A DNA stretch of 64,000 nucleotides from JAJDOD01 sp050299835 (GTDB lineage Bacteria; Pseudomonadota; Alphaproteobacteria; Rhodobacterales; Rhodobacteraceae): NCBI GenBank assembly GCA_050299835.1, contig JBNKWP010000010.1, positions 57,719 to 121,718 of the forward strand, in the 5' to 3' direction. Each line of letters opens with the position of its first letter. The first letter of the stretch is position 1. Below the pieces are notes generated by a model. That model did not search any database. It was not told the DNA's origin and was given only the letters and a program-made list of their open reading frames with translations. Positions 44,339-51,832 of this stretch are shown here, piece after piece. The translations under genes and the position numbers were made by a program.

Positions 44339-45389
44339 GTTGATCGTATCTGATTCATCCGCCCCTTCGCCACGACCGGCCTTATTCAGAACCTCGGCCG
44401 AACGACCATTCGCGTTGCTGGACCGATGCCCGGCCTATGCAGCGACACCTCTGATCGAAGACACTCGATTGGCGCAGACCCTCGGGACTGAGCGGTTATG
44501 GATCAAGGACGAGACTTCCAGGATGCAGCTCGGCAGCTTCAAAGCTCTGGGTGGAGCATTTGCAGTGGTGCAGATAATCCTCAACCGTGCGGGTGCCTCG
44601 GACCCGATGTCGCCGCAAGCGCAAGAGGCCGCCAGAAAATTGACTTTTGTTACCGCAAGTGCCGGTAACCACGGGTTGTCCGTCGCTGCAGGAGCCGGGG
44701 TATTCTCGACCAATGCAAAGGTACTACTTTCCACAAGCGTTCCTGCGGGGTTCGCCCGCCGTATCGAGAAAGCCGGTGCCGAGGTCATCCGTGTGGACGG
44801 CACTTACGAGGACAGCGTGGCCGAGGCGGCCCGCCTGGCCCTGGAGAATGACTGGATTCATCTCGCCGATGGTTCCTGGCCGGGCTACACCGCAGAGCCA
44901 GCTCTGGTGATGGAAGGATACACAGTTCTGGCCGAGGAATGCCGCCGGGTGTTTGAGACAAATGCGCGTTGGCCCACCCATGTGCTGCTTCAGGCCGGGG
45001 TCGGAGGGTTAGCAGCGGCTACGGCGGCGCATATCCGGCGCTATTGGGCCATTCAGCCCAAGATAGTCGTTGCCGAACCGGAGGCCGCCCCTTGCCTCCT
45101 GAAAAGCTTCGAGGCCGGGCATCTCGTTCGGGCGCCGGGACCTATGTCCAACATGGGGCGGCTCGACTGCAAGGACGCCTCTATGATTGCCTTTGAAAGC
45201 CTGCGCTACGACGCCGACGTCTTTCTCACGATCAGCGACGCGGCTGCGTCTCAAGCCGTCGCGGACCTCGCCGCCGAAGGGATTGCAACCACTCCCAGCG
45301 GAGCCGCAGGATTTGCTGCCCTTCGCGTCATCGACCTGCAGCCTGAAGCGCGGCCGATGATCATCGTGTCGGAAGGACCAGAGGGCTGA
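44337..45389 (+). CDS. Diaminopropionate ammonia-lyase-like PLP enzyme
   Basis: A 350-residue fold-type II PLP enzyme. PLP Lys69 lies in LGSFKALGGAFA; SAGNHGLSVAAGAG is the substrate loop; LQAGVGGLAAA is the phosphate loop; and DGSWPGYTAEPALVMEGYTV is typical of diaminopropionate ammonia-lyases, which convert 2,3-diaminopropionate to pyruvate and ammonia. The C-terminus (PMIIVSEGPEG) fits too. It is divergent from the M24/EutA-like genes; ectoine clusters often carry a dehydratase-like EutB in this position, so that assignment is an alternative. ATG 44337 overlaps the palindrome arm. Confidence 0.82.
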   Translation: MLIVSDSSAPSPRPALFRTSAERPFALLDRCPAYAATPLIEDTRLAQTLGTERLWIKDETSRMQLGSFKALGGAFAVVQIILNRAGASDPMSPQAQEAARKLTFVTASAGNHGLSVAAGAGVFSTNAKVLLSTSVPAGFARRIEKAGAEVIRVDGTYEDSVAEAARLALENDWIHLADGSWPGYTAEPALVMEGYTVLAEECRRVFETNARWPTHVLLQAGVGGLAAATAAHIRRYWAIQPKIVVAEPEAAPCLLKSFEAGHLVRAPGPMSNMGRLDCKDASMIAFESLRYDADVFLTISDAAASQAVADLAAEGIATTPSGAAGFAALRVIDLQPEARPMIIVSEGPEG

Positions 45390-45628
45390 CCATGGGCTCA
45401 CGCCAGATTCACGTAGTTGTGCGCATTGTCGCCGCACCACCGCCCATAATTTAACGCCACGGGTTAGAGGCGATCCAGACAGCCTTAGGTAATATGGCAC
45501 CGTTTCCAATGCCCGTTTTGTCCGCACACCGGAAATTGACTTGTGTCGGCAAAGCTGCACATGCAGCGAAGGTCTCCTATGAGCTCAAAGTTGCCACGTT
45601 TATCGGCTCGGTATGCAAGAATTGGAAA

Positions 45629-46579
45629 CTAATCCAAGGCATCCCGTCTCGCAACGCACTGAGCGGCGAGCGCAGCGATGTGCTCGGTCGAGGAGCCACA
45701 GCAACCGCCAAGGTAGGCAATCCCAAATGTCTCGTTCAGCGCCAATACGTTTCTACCAAATGCATCAGGTGCTTCAGTATCGATCTCTGATAGCCCGTCG
45801 AGCTCTTCGGGGGTCTTCGCTGAAGTGTTCGCATCTATGCCAAGAATACGTTCGGCAGCGGTCGCGCTGCGATCATGGATCGCTTCATAAGCTGCGGAGA
45901 AAACCGATGTATGCACGCAATTGATGGCATAGCTTGCCGGCGGACTTTGTGTTTCCTCATCTATTGTATTGATAGCTAAATCGAGTGGCGTGCCGTCGAG
46001 GACGCATCCATCTCGGCGAATTACGAAACTCAGAACGTATGGAACGCCGGTCTTTCCGAGTACTTTGGCAATGCCTCGTGCTTCGGCGAAGCTCGGAAGC
46101 GTTTGTACCTTAAAAAAATCGACGCCCGCCTCGGCAAGCTCCGCGATCTGCGGTGTATGTAGGTCGATGGCGCCTGCAGTGTCGGGAGCCTCTTCTGGCC
46201 TATACCCATCCCCGACCGGACCGGTCACGCCCGCAATCAATATCGGAGCAGCGTCTGGTCCATAGCTTTCGCGGAGCGCTTTCATGAATTGACAGGCATC
46301 GGAGTTTATCGCCTTTCCAGCGTGAGCTGACTTCGCGATACGAGACGCATTTGCGTGCCACGTGGGCGTACCAGCCACCATAGGCATCCCATATCGCTGA
46401 CCAATATCGAGATACTCGCGATGCGTAGCTGCGAGCACTTCCCGGCCTGTCTCGTCGTACAGCATGCCAGCATAGGCAATGTCTGGGTCGAATGCCTCGC
46501 TCCCGCCACGCCGGAGGCGCTCGTACATAGACCCCTCACCTAAGATAATCGGAAAGCTGTCAAGGAAAGCTCTTCTCAT
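45629..46579 (-). CDS. Homocysteine S-methyltransferase family protein (second copy)
   Basis: A 316-residue zinc methyltransferase-like protein. Zinc ligands are Cys221 (AINCVHT) and Cys293/Cys294 (LGGCCGSSTEHI). The N-terminus IILGEGSMYERLRRGGSEAF is typical of a subfamily often annotated as homocysteine S-methyltransferase but of uncertain donor. It is only distantly similar to the protein at 9937. ATG 46579 is preferred to TTG 46591. It converges with the diaminopropionate lyase gene; the 240 bases between (45390-45628) hold nothing recognisable. Confidence 0.85.
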   Translation of the reverse strand: MRRAFLDSFPIILGEGSMYERLRRGGSEAFDPDIAYAGMLYDETGREVLAATHREYLDIGQRYGMPMVAGTPTWHANASRIAKSAHAGKAINSDACQFMKALRESYGPDAAPILIAGVTGPVGDGYRPEEAPDTAGAIDLHTPQIAELAEAGVDFFKVQTLPSFAEARGIAKVLGKTGVPYVLSFVIRRDGCVLDGTPLDLAINTIDEETQSPPASYAINCVHTSVFSAAYEAIHDRSATAAERILGIDANTSAKTPEELDGLSEIDTEAPDAFGRNVLALNETFGIAYLGGCCGSSTEHIAALAAQCVARRDALD

Positions 46580-46640
46580 GGTTTGCCCCAAGGCTCGATG
46601 CCGTATGCATAAACTTTACTCGCAAATGGGAAATCGACAA

Positions 46641-46719
46641 AGGTCGGGTTTGTCCCGCATAGCGGACATTGGGCAGTGTCTGCTCTGCTGCCGATGCGGC
46701 GAACGGCAGCTATGAGCCC
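46641..46719 (+). repeat. Dispersed repeat B copy (gap 46580-47051)
   Basis: AGGTCGGGTTTGTCCCGCAT, AGCGGACATTGGGCAGTGTC, CGATGCGGCGAACGGCAGCT, ATGAGCCCG. A central part is shorter than in the 25174 copy. The rest of this 470-base gap has no gene I can support. Confidence 0.7.
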
Positions 46720-47051
46720 GCAGCAGAAGTAGCAAGCATTCGCTGAGCGCGCTCGTAACAGGTCAACCCGCTGCACCGCCGAAAATCACCCGCTGCATGG
46801 CGGCGGGAAATGCGGATGTTCAGACAGAATGCAGCGATCTTGCGATCGGCAATGACCGGATCGCGGACCAAGCCGACGTTCGGCGGCGTTCTCCTTCCGA
46901 TCATTGCTTGCTTCAAGTCCAGTGAGCATGTGGCCTTCCGGCGAAGGAAACCCGCTGCTCCCAATTCTCATCCGTTGTCGTCCAACTGAGGGACATACTC
47001 GAACATCCAACCGGGTCACACTTTCTGCAGATATCAAAGGAGGTCCCCACG

Positions 47052-47792
47052 ATGTTTCGAAACTCGATTGCCGCCACCACAATTCTTTTGTCCGTCCTGC
47101 CCGCGTTTGCCCAATCCGACGCACAGGAGATTCAGAAAGTGGACCTCGAGTTGGTGCTTGCGGGCGATATCTCGGGTTCGGTCCCATCAACCGTCGCCCG
47201 CTCCCAGAAGTCGGATTTTGCCGACGCCTTCAGAGATCCCGATTTGCAAAATGCGCTCGCATCCGGTCCCCACGGTGCAGTGGCCGTCACCTATTTTGTG
47301 TGGTCCGGCGCGAATGACCAGCACGTTGTCGTACCGTGGACGATCTTGAGAAACACCGGGGACATCGCCGCCTTCGCCGACCGGCTGGAGGCCGCGCAAA
47401 TCCCGGAAAGTGGAGGCGAGACCTCCCTCTCCGGTGCGATGCTGTTTGCCGGTCGCCTGTTGGAAACCAACCGCTACAGCGGGTTGCGCAAGGTGGTCGA
47501 TATCGCAAGCAACGGCAGGAACAGCGATGGCCCGCACATCTTGGCAGGTCGGCAAGCCCTCATAGCCACCGGAGCGGTTGTAAACGCCCTTGTCATGCCG
47601 GGGCGGACATTGGACCAGACCGGACCCTATGCTACCTTGTTCCAAGCAGATACCGGCCCATTGGACGACTACTACCAGACGGAGGTCATCGGTGGCCCGG
47701 GTGCTTTCGTCCAGACACTGGAGCCGGATGTCGGACACTCGGAGGCCATTCTGCGCAAACTGGTGCTGGAGGTCGCATGGCTGACGAAATGA
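47052..47792 (+). CDS. DUF1194 (von Willebrand A-like) exported protein
   Basis: A 246-residue protein with a signal peptide (SIAATTILLSVLPAFA) cleaved near residue 20. The DUF1194 domain starts VDLELVLAGDISGSV, a degenerate MIDAS-type metal site (DxSGS), continues with VAVTYFVWSGANDQHVVVPW and SGGETSLSGAMLFAGRLL, and ends with SEAILRKLVLEVA. AGGAGG lies before ATG 47052. DUF1194 proteins are common in rhodobacters and of unknown role. Its end overlaps the start of the LuxR-type regulator by 16 bases, so the two are made together. Confidence 0.85.
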   Translation: MFRNSIAATTILLSVLPAFAQSDAQEIQKVDLELVLAGDISGSVPSTVARSQKSDFADAFRDPDLQNALASGPHGAVAVTYFVWSGANDQHVVVPWTILRNTGDIAAFADRLEAAQIPESGGETSLSGAMLFAGRLLETNRYSGLRKVVDIASNGRNSDGPHILAGRQALIATGAVVNALVMPGRTLDQTGPYATLFQADTGPLDDYYQTEVIGGPGAFVQTLEPDVGHSEAILRKLVLEVAWLTK

Positions 47793-48772
47793 ACCTCGTC
47801 CCCGGTTCGGTGGAACCGGCGTCCGGCGACGAGCGGGACGCGATCATCAAGGTGATCGACGAGGAATCTGCAGCCTGGCTCAAAGGGGATTTCGAAGCAT
47901 GGAAGGCGCATTGGGTGCAGGGCGACCGCGCCCAGCACGTGAACGCGCGCCCCTTCCTCGGCGCCCGGGTTCTTTACGGATTCGACGAGATCCAGCGCTA
48001 TTTCGAGCCAATATTTCAATCAGTTGCCGGTGAGCGTCGACCGGACCGCGAACTGAGACGCGAGAACTGGCGCATTTCCGTCGGCGCTGACATGGCATGG
48101 GCGACCTTTGACCAATATTTGCCGGTCGATACCAACACCGTGGTCGCCTCCGGTCTCCATAACCAGATGCGCATCCTTGAACGGGTCGACGGTGTTTGGA
48201 AAATCGTGGCAGTCTTTCAGGTACCGAACCGCTATGGCTACTATTCCAGCCCATGGGTGCGCGTTGACGCGCACTGCCGCGTCATAGACAGGGGACCGGG
48301 GCTGGACGAAGCGCTGGCGCGGCGCAGCCCGGTCGTCATCGTGGGCACCCGCCTTTGCGGTCATGGTCCGACAGAGACGAGGAAGCTGCAGGATGCTGTC
48401 GAGGTGGCAGACGCCCTGGTCCGGAAGCGCCGCGCACGGTCGCCCGTTCCGCTCATTCTCAACGATCCGGACGGCGTTCCCTTTCCGCCCTGCTGGATCA
48501 CGATTGCCGACATGATGGTCATTCTGTTGCTTCACGACCGCCAGTTGCTTTCCAACGCGGTCTCGCAAGCTGGTCAGATGTTCGGATTGTCGCCCATGCA
48601 GGTCCGCGTGGCCGAGGCGATTGCCCGCGGTCACGATCTGAGTGAAATCGCAGCGTCGCTGAACATTCGCCCGAGTACAGTCCGCACGCATGTCCGCCGC
48701 ATGTTCGGGAGCCTGAACGTCAACAGCCAGACAGCTCTGGTGCGCACCCTGCTGACTGCCTCGCCTCCTTGA
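47777..48772 (+). CDS. LuxR-type regulator with N-terminal SnoaL/NTF2 domain
   Basis: A 331-residue protein. Residues about 15-150 form a SnoaL/NTF2-like sensor (SAAWLKGDFEAWKAHWVQGD; WRISVGADMAWATFDQYLPV; LERVDGVWKIVAVFQVP). The C-terminal LuxR helix-turn-helix (about 265-325) reads LSPMQVRVAEAIARGHDLSE, IAASLNIRPSTVRTHVRRMF. GGAGG lies five bases before ATG 47777. A small-molecule-binding NTF2 fold joined to a LuxR output is an uncommon layout. It overlaps the DUF1194 gene, so it may regulate or respond to that envelope protein. Confidence 0.85.
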   Translation: MADEMNLVPGSVEPASGDERDAIIKVIDEESAAWLKGDFEAWKAHWVQGDRAQHVNARPFLGARVLYGFDEIQRYFEPIFQSVAGERRPDRELRRENWRISVGADMAWATFDQYLPVDTNTVVASGLHNQMRILERVDGVWKIVAVFQVPNRYGYYSSPWVRVDAHCRVIDRGPGLDEALARRSPVVIVGTRLCGHGPTETRKLQDAVEVADALVRKRRARSPVPLILNDPDGVPFPPCWITIADMMVILLLHDRQLLSNAVSQAGQMFGLSPMQVRVAEAIARGHDLSEIAASLNIRPSTVRTHVRRMFGSLNVNSQTALVRTLLTASPP

Positions 48773-48810
48773 TGTCTATTGGTTATGTGGTGTGGCTCAC
48801 GGGTCCGCAT

Positions 48811-48850
48811 CGGGCTCAAAGCCGGCCTTCGCTGCATGTGCAGCATCGAA
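48811..48850 (-). repeat. Dispersed repeat B fragment in inverted orientation
   Basis: CGGGCTCAAAGCCGGCCTTC then GCTGC is the reverse complement of the GCAGCGAA-GGC-GCTTTGAGCCC end of repeat B. The region 48773-49100 contains nothing else recognisable. Confidence 0.5.
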
Positions 48851-49100
48851 GGCACGGGCGTCGGCTTCGCGCGCTCTGCGACCGCAGTCGGAAGACTATT
48901 GGGTCGGCAGGGCAATGCTTCGCCGCAATTGTCGGACTGGTTCCTGGCGAAACGTGAAAACGGCCTCGGAGTTTTGCAAACACTGAATTGAACATTCGCA
49001 AGTCGTCATGAAGCACGAGTTATCACAGACGCTGCATATTGTGGTTCCCAGGCAGTCTGCGGGCTCCCTGTCCCGGTAAGCCCTAGGTCAGGCGGGAGTC

Positions 49101-49397
49101 TTACCGCCGTGAGCGCGGTGTCAGTGCCCCTTTTGGGCGAGTTGGACTTTCTTCACTACGAATGGCACCGCGGCGGCGCGTTCGACCGCAGAGCGCGGGG
49201 TTGAGATGCGGGGCGGGCCATGAGAAGCGCGCCATACTCGCTTGGCTTGCCGATCTTGTTCTCGGCCCGGCGTCGCGAAACAGCTTGATCAGCCGAAAAA
49301 CGGATGCCCGACCAAGAGCCAGCTCTTCAGCGAGGCGGGCAATGTCGCACCGAATGAACTTAGGAGCGAGGGTCTCAAATAACGTGACCAGGCACAC
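49101..49397 (-). pseudogene. N-terminal fragment of a transposase-like helix-turn-helix
   Basis: The frame reads RCDIARLAEELALGRASVFR, LIKLFRDAGP near its start, similar to the DNA-binding start of Mu/TnsB-type transposases (LAxELGxxRxxxxRLIxxFR). After about 45 residues the text becomes arginine-rich and unrelated. No catalytic part is present. The interval 49398-49554 shows no gene. Confidence 0.5.
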
Positions 49398-49554
49398 GTT
49401 GCGATCTCAATCTCACTGCCCAATCTCGATTTTGGCGCCAACACAAGTCACTGAAATCACTGAAGGTACAGTCTCGGTATTGATGGCCATGTGACACGAT
49501 GATTATCCCGATGCCGTCTGGATCGTGGGTCTTGATCGTAGCAAAGGATGGGGG

Positions 49555-50373
49555 TCAGGCGGCGACTTCCTGGTCGAGGGTGGCGGTGCCTGAGACGACT
49601 GCGATATTGCCTATGCACTTGCTGTAGCTGCGCGCGATGCAGCGTTGATCGCTGGAGCGGGATATCGCGGCGTTTACCTTCAGACCGTCGCGGTGCGATG
49701 CAATGGAGGCGTTTTCAAAGGGATCGACATTCGCGAAATACGCAATCTCGCGGAACTGGAGCGGGGCCGAGGCGCTGAGGCGAGGGGCTTCGTAGCGTTT
49801 GAACAGCTGACAGTAGTTGGCGAAATACATGAAGTCTGCTGCGTTGAAATCCACCGATGGATTGACCAGGTGGTCGCTGGCGTGGGTCAAGGCGCTGTCA
49901 TCGCGGTCGCGCATTTCGCGGAACCGGGCGCGGGCGTCATCGACAAGGTTTGTTCCGAAAGGGTCCGCATGAAACGGTACCGAGGATTTGATGAAGCTGC
50001 CGTTGCTGGCGCCATCCGTTGCCGAAAATGTCGACATCAGCAGAACGCAGGCCACCACGCCGGCCCCCGGCCTTGAATAGGTGGTTTCCGACAGGAAGAA
50101 CGGTGCTTTCAGACCAAGCGGTTGGCAGTTGACGATGATTTCGTCATCTTCCGAAACTTTGACGCCGCGTTCGTAGGTGATCGAGGTGTAGATAAAGCTG
50201 GCATAGACCCTGCGTCCGTCTTCGGCCCGCCAATCACTTGGGAGTTTTGCCGTGAACTCTGAAATCCAAGACCAATGCAGGTTTCCGGCGTGGGAAAGGC
50301 AAAACTGTTCGGACAGCCCAAAAATATCGAGGTGGGGCATGCCGGCCCGGAAGTTCTGGCTTCTGGCGAGCAT
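49555..50373 (-). CDS. Hot-dog-fold biosynthetic protein, LnmK/Pnap_2097-like
   Basis: A 272-residue protein. MPHLDIFGLSEQFCLSHAGNLHW followed by DWRAEDGRRVYASFIYTSITYE resembles the LnmK/Pnap_2097 group of hot-dog proteins, found as biosynthesis-cluster proteins; LnmK itself is an acyltransferase/decarboxylase. Later segments include FSATDGASNGSFIKSSVP and FMYFANYCQLFKRYE, and the end is EIAYFANVDPFENASI-like, suggesting a double hot-dog. AAAGGAC precedes ATG 50373. It follows the MSMEG_0568-type radical SAM gene by 43 bases and is probably in its operon. The assignment is from pattern memory and should be treated as tentative. Confidence 0.55.
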   Translation of the reverse strand: MLARSQNFRAGMPHLDIFGLSEQFCLSHAGNLHWSWISEFTAKLPSDWRAEDGRRVYASFIYTSITYERGVKVSEDDEIIVNCQPLGLKAPFFLSETTYSRPGAGVVACVLLMSTFSATDGASNGSFIKSSVPFHADPFGTNLVDDARARFREMRDRDDSALTHASDHLVNPSVDFNAADFMYFANYCQLFKRYEAPRLSASAPLQFREIAYFANVDPFENASIASHRDGLKVNAAISRSSDQRCIARSYSKCIGNIAVVSGTATLDQEVAA

Positions 50374-50415
50374 GATGTGTCCTTTCCTTTTATGGCCTTG
50401 TCTTCGGCTGACCGC

Positions 50416-51570
50416 TCAGGCGTGTTTGAGTTTTTCGTAGAGCGACAGGGCCGAGCAGGCCCCGCATTTGGCGCATCCGGCCGTCATGTCTTCGGAGCGG
50501 ATGCCAGCGTTCTGGATCATCTTGCCGATGGGCATCAGCAGTTCGTGCATGAAGCCCGGTCGTGGCGCGGGGTGGCTTTCCATCGGGGTTCCCGAGATCG
50601 GCACGAAGGGGACGACAAAGGGATAGACGCCGATATTCACGAGCCGCTGGCAGGTGTCGAGGATCTGTTCCTTGGTGTCGCCGATACCGGCCAGGATATA
50701 GGTTGAAACCTCGCCTTTGCCGAAAACTTTCACCGCCTCGCCAAAGGCGCGGAAGTATTCTTCGACCGAAACCTGAGCCTTGCCGGGCATGACTTCGGCT
50801 CGGACTTCTTCGCTGACAGCTTCCAGGTGCATCCCGAGCGAGTCGATGCCTGCGTCTTTCATGCGCTGGAACCAGATGTCTTTGTCGGGGGGTTCGCACT
50901 GGCCCTGAATAGGCAAGTCAACTTCTGCCTTCACCCCGCGCGCGCTTTCGCAAAGGATGCCCGCGCCGCGATCTTTGGCGGGTGGTGTGCCGGTGGTCAT
51001 GATCATTTGGGTGACGCCATCAAGTTCGACGGCAGCCTTTGCCACCTCGCCCAGTTGCTGGGGCGATTTGCGTTCGATGGTGCGGCCCGCAGCGAGCGAT
51101 TGCCCGATCGAGCAGAATTTGCAGGTCTTGGTGCGGCTTTGGTAGCGGATGCAGGTTTGCAGGATGGTGGTTGCCAGCACGTCTTTGCTGTGGAGTGTGG
51201 CGATGTGCGAATAGGGAATGCCGTCGGCGGTTTTCCCTTCGTAGAATTTCGGGCGGCCCTGAAGCCTGACCGTGCCGATTTCGACCCCGTCGCGGCGGAC
51301 GCGGCTGTTGCCCTGCGCGTCGGGGCGGTCGGCGACATAAGGGCTGGTGAAGGCGGGTGCGGTGTGAACCGGCACCATGACGGTTGTCCCTTCGATGGTC
51401 ATCGCCGTGTGGTCCGAGGGACCTGCCCCGCCCCTGCGGCTTTCTCCGCTGTTGGCGGGGTCCGCCAGTCGGATGCCGCTGGATTGAAGTTCGTTGATGA
51501 GCTCTTCGGGGCGCAGGTCAGGCACGTTGCCCTGCGCTTTGCCTGGTTTGACCTTGGCAATCGTGTTCAC
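50416..51570 (-). CDS. MSMEG_0568-type radical SAM protein (Nit1C cluster)
   Basis: A 384-residue radical SAM enzyme. The iron-sulfur cysteines are spaced unusually: Cys140-x9-Cys150-x2-Cys153 (QTCIRYQSRTKTCKFCSIGQ), instead of Cx3Cx2C. MIMTTGTPPAKDRGA and VSTYILAGIGDTKEQILD fit the TIM-barrel core. The C-terminal CAKCGAC (366-372) could bind a second cluster. This matches the radical SAM member of the MSMEG_0565-0572/sll0783-0787 cluster. GTG 51570 has GGGAGG upstream. It is divergent from the MocR-type regulator and followed by the LnmK-like gene. The reaction is unknown. Confidence 0.85.
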   Translation of the reverse strand: MNTIAKVKPGKAQGNVPDLRPEELINELQSSGIRLADPANSGESRRGGAGPSDHTAMTIEGTTVMVPVHTAPAFTSPYVADRPDAQGNSRVRRDGVEIGTVRLQGRPKFYEGKTADGIPYSHIATLHSKDVLATTILQTCIRYQSRTKTCKFCSIGQSLAAGRTIERKSPQQLGEVAKAAVELDGVTQMIMTTGTPPAKDRGAGILCESARGVKAEVDLPIQGQCEPPDKDIWFQRMKDAGIDSLGMHLEAVSEEVRAEVMPGKAQVSVEEYFRAFGEAVKVFGKGEVSTYILAGIGDTKEQILDTCQRLVNIGVYPFVVPFVPISGTPMESHPAPRPGFMHELLMPIGKMIQNAGIRSEDMTAGCAKCGACSALSLYEKLKHA

Positions 51571-51652
51571 GTTTATCCTCCCGCGCCGATAGGGAATCTG
51601 ACCGACCGTTGGCGTGTTGTCGTTCTTGAGGCTAATTCCCGGAAAGTAGTGT

Positions 51653-51672
51653 AGTCAATCGAACCAGTCAAT
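51653..51672 (+). promoter_or_regulatory. Direct repeats AGTCAAT upstream of the radical SAM gene
   Basis: AGTCAAT occurs at 51653-51659 and 51666-51672, with a third copy at 51796-51802 before the MocR-type gene. The same word recurs at 63468-63474 and 63592-63598, near the other end of the cluster. MocR-type regulators commonly use direct repeats, so this is a candidate site for the regulator at 51833 (inference). Confidence 0.35.
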
Positions 51673-51727
51673 ATTTTACTACATACATATACATTATCCT
51701 TAATTTGGGGCATGCTGACGGAAAGAG

Positions 51728-51789
51728 TGCATATTTTTATGGCTATTTGGAAATATCCAGTTGATTTGTTTAATCCCATAAAATATGCA
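51728..51789. promoter_or_regulatory. Long inverted repeat before the MocR-type regulator
   Basis: TGCATATTTTTATGG (51728-51742) is matched by CCATAAAATATGCA (51776-51789), inverted with one extra T, around a 33-base AT-rich spacer. It sits 44 bases before the regulator start in the divergent promoter region. It is a candidate operator or a DNA-looping/cruciform site. Confidence 0.5.
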
Positions 51790-51832
51790 ATGTACAGTCA
51801 ATGTGGACAACTTGAGAGAGTAGACAGACGCA

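Noticed and set aside
2904..46719. CRISPR array from the repeated intergenic words
   Set aside because: The repeats are dispersed singly over tens of kilobases, are longer and imperfect, and there are no spacers or cas genes.
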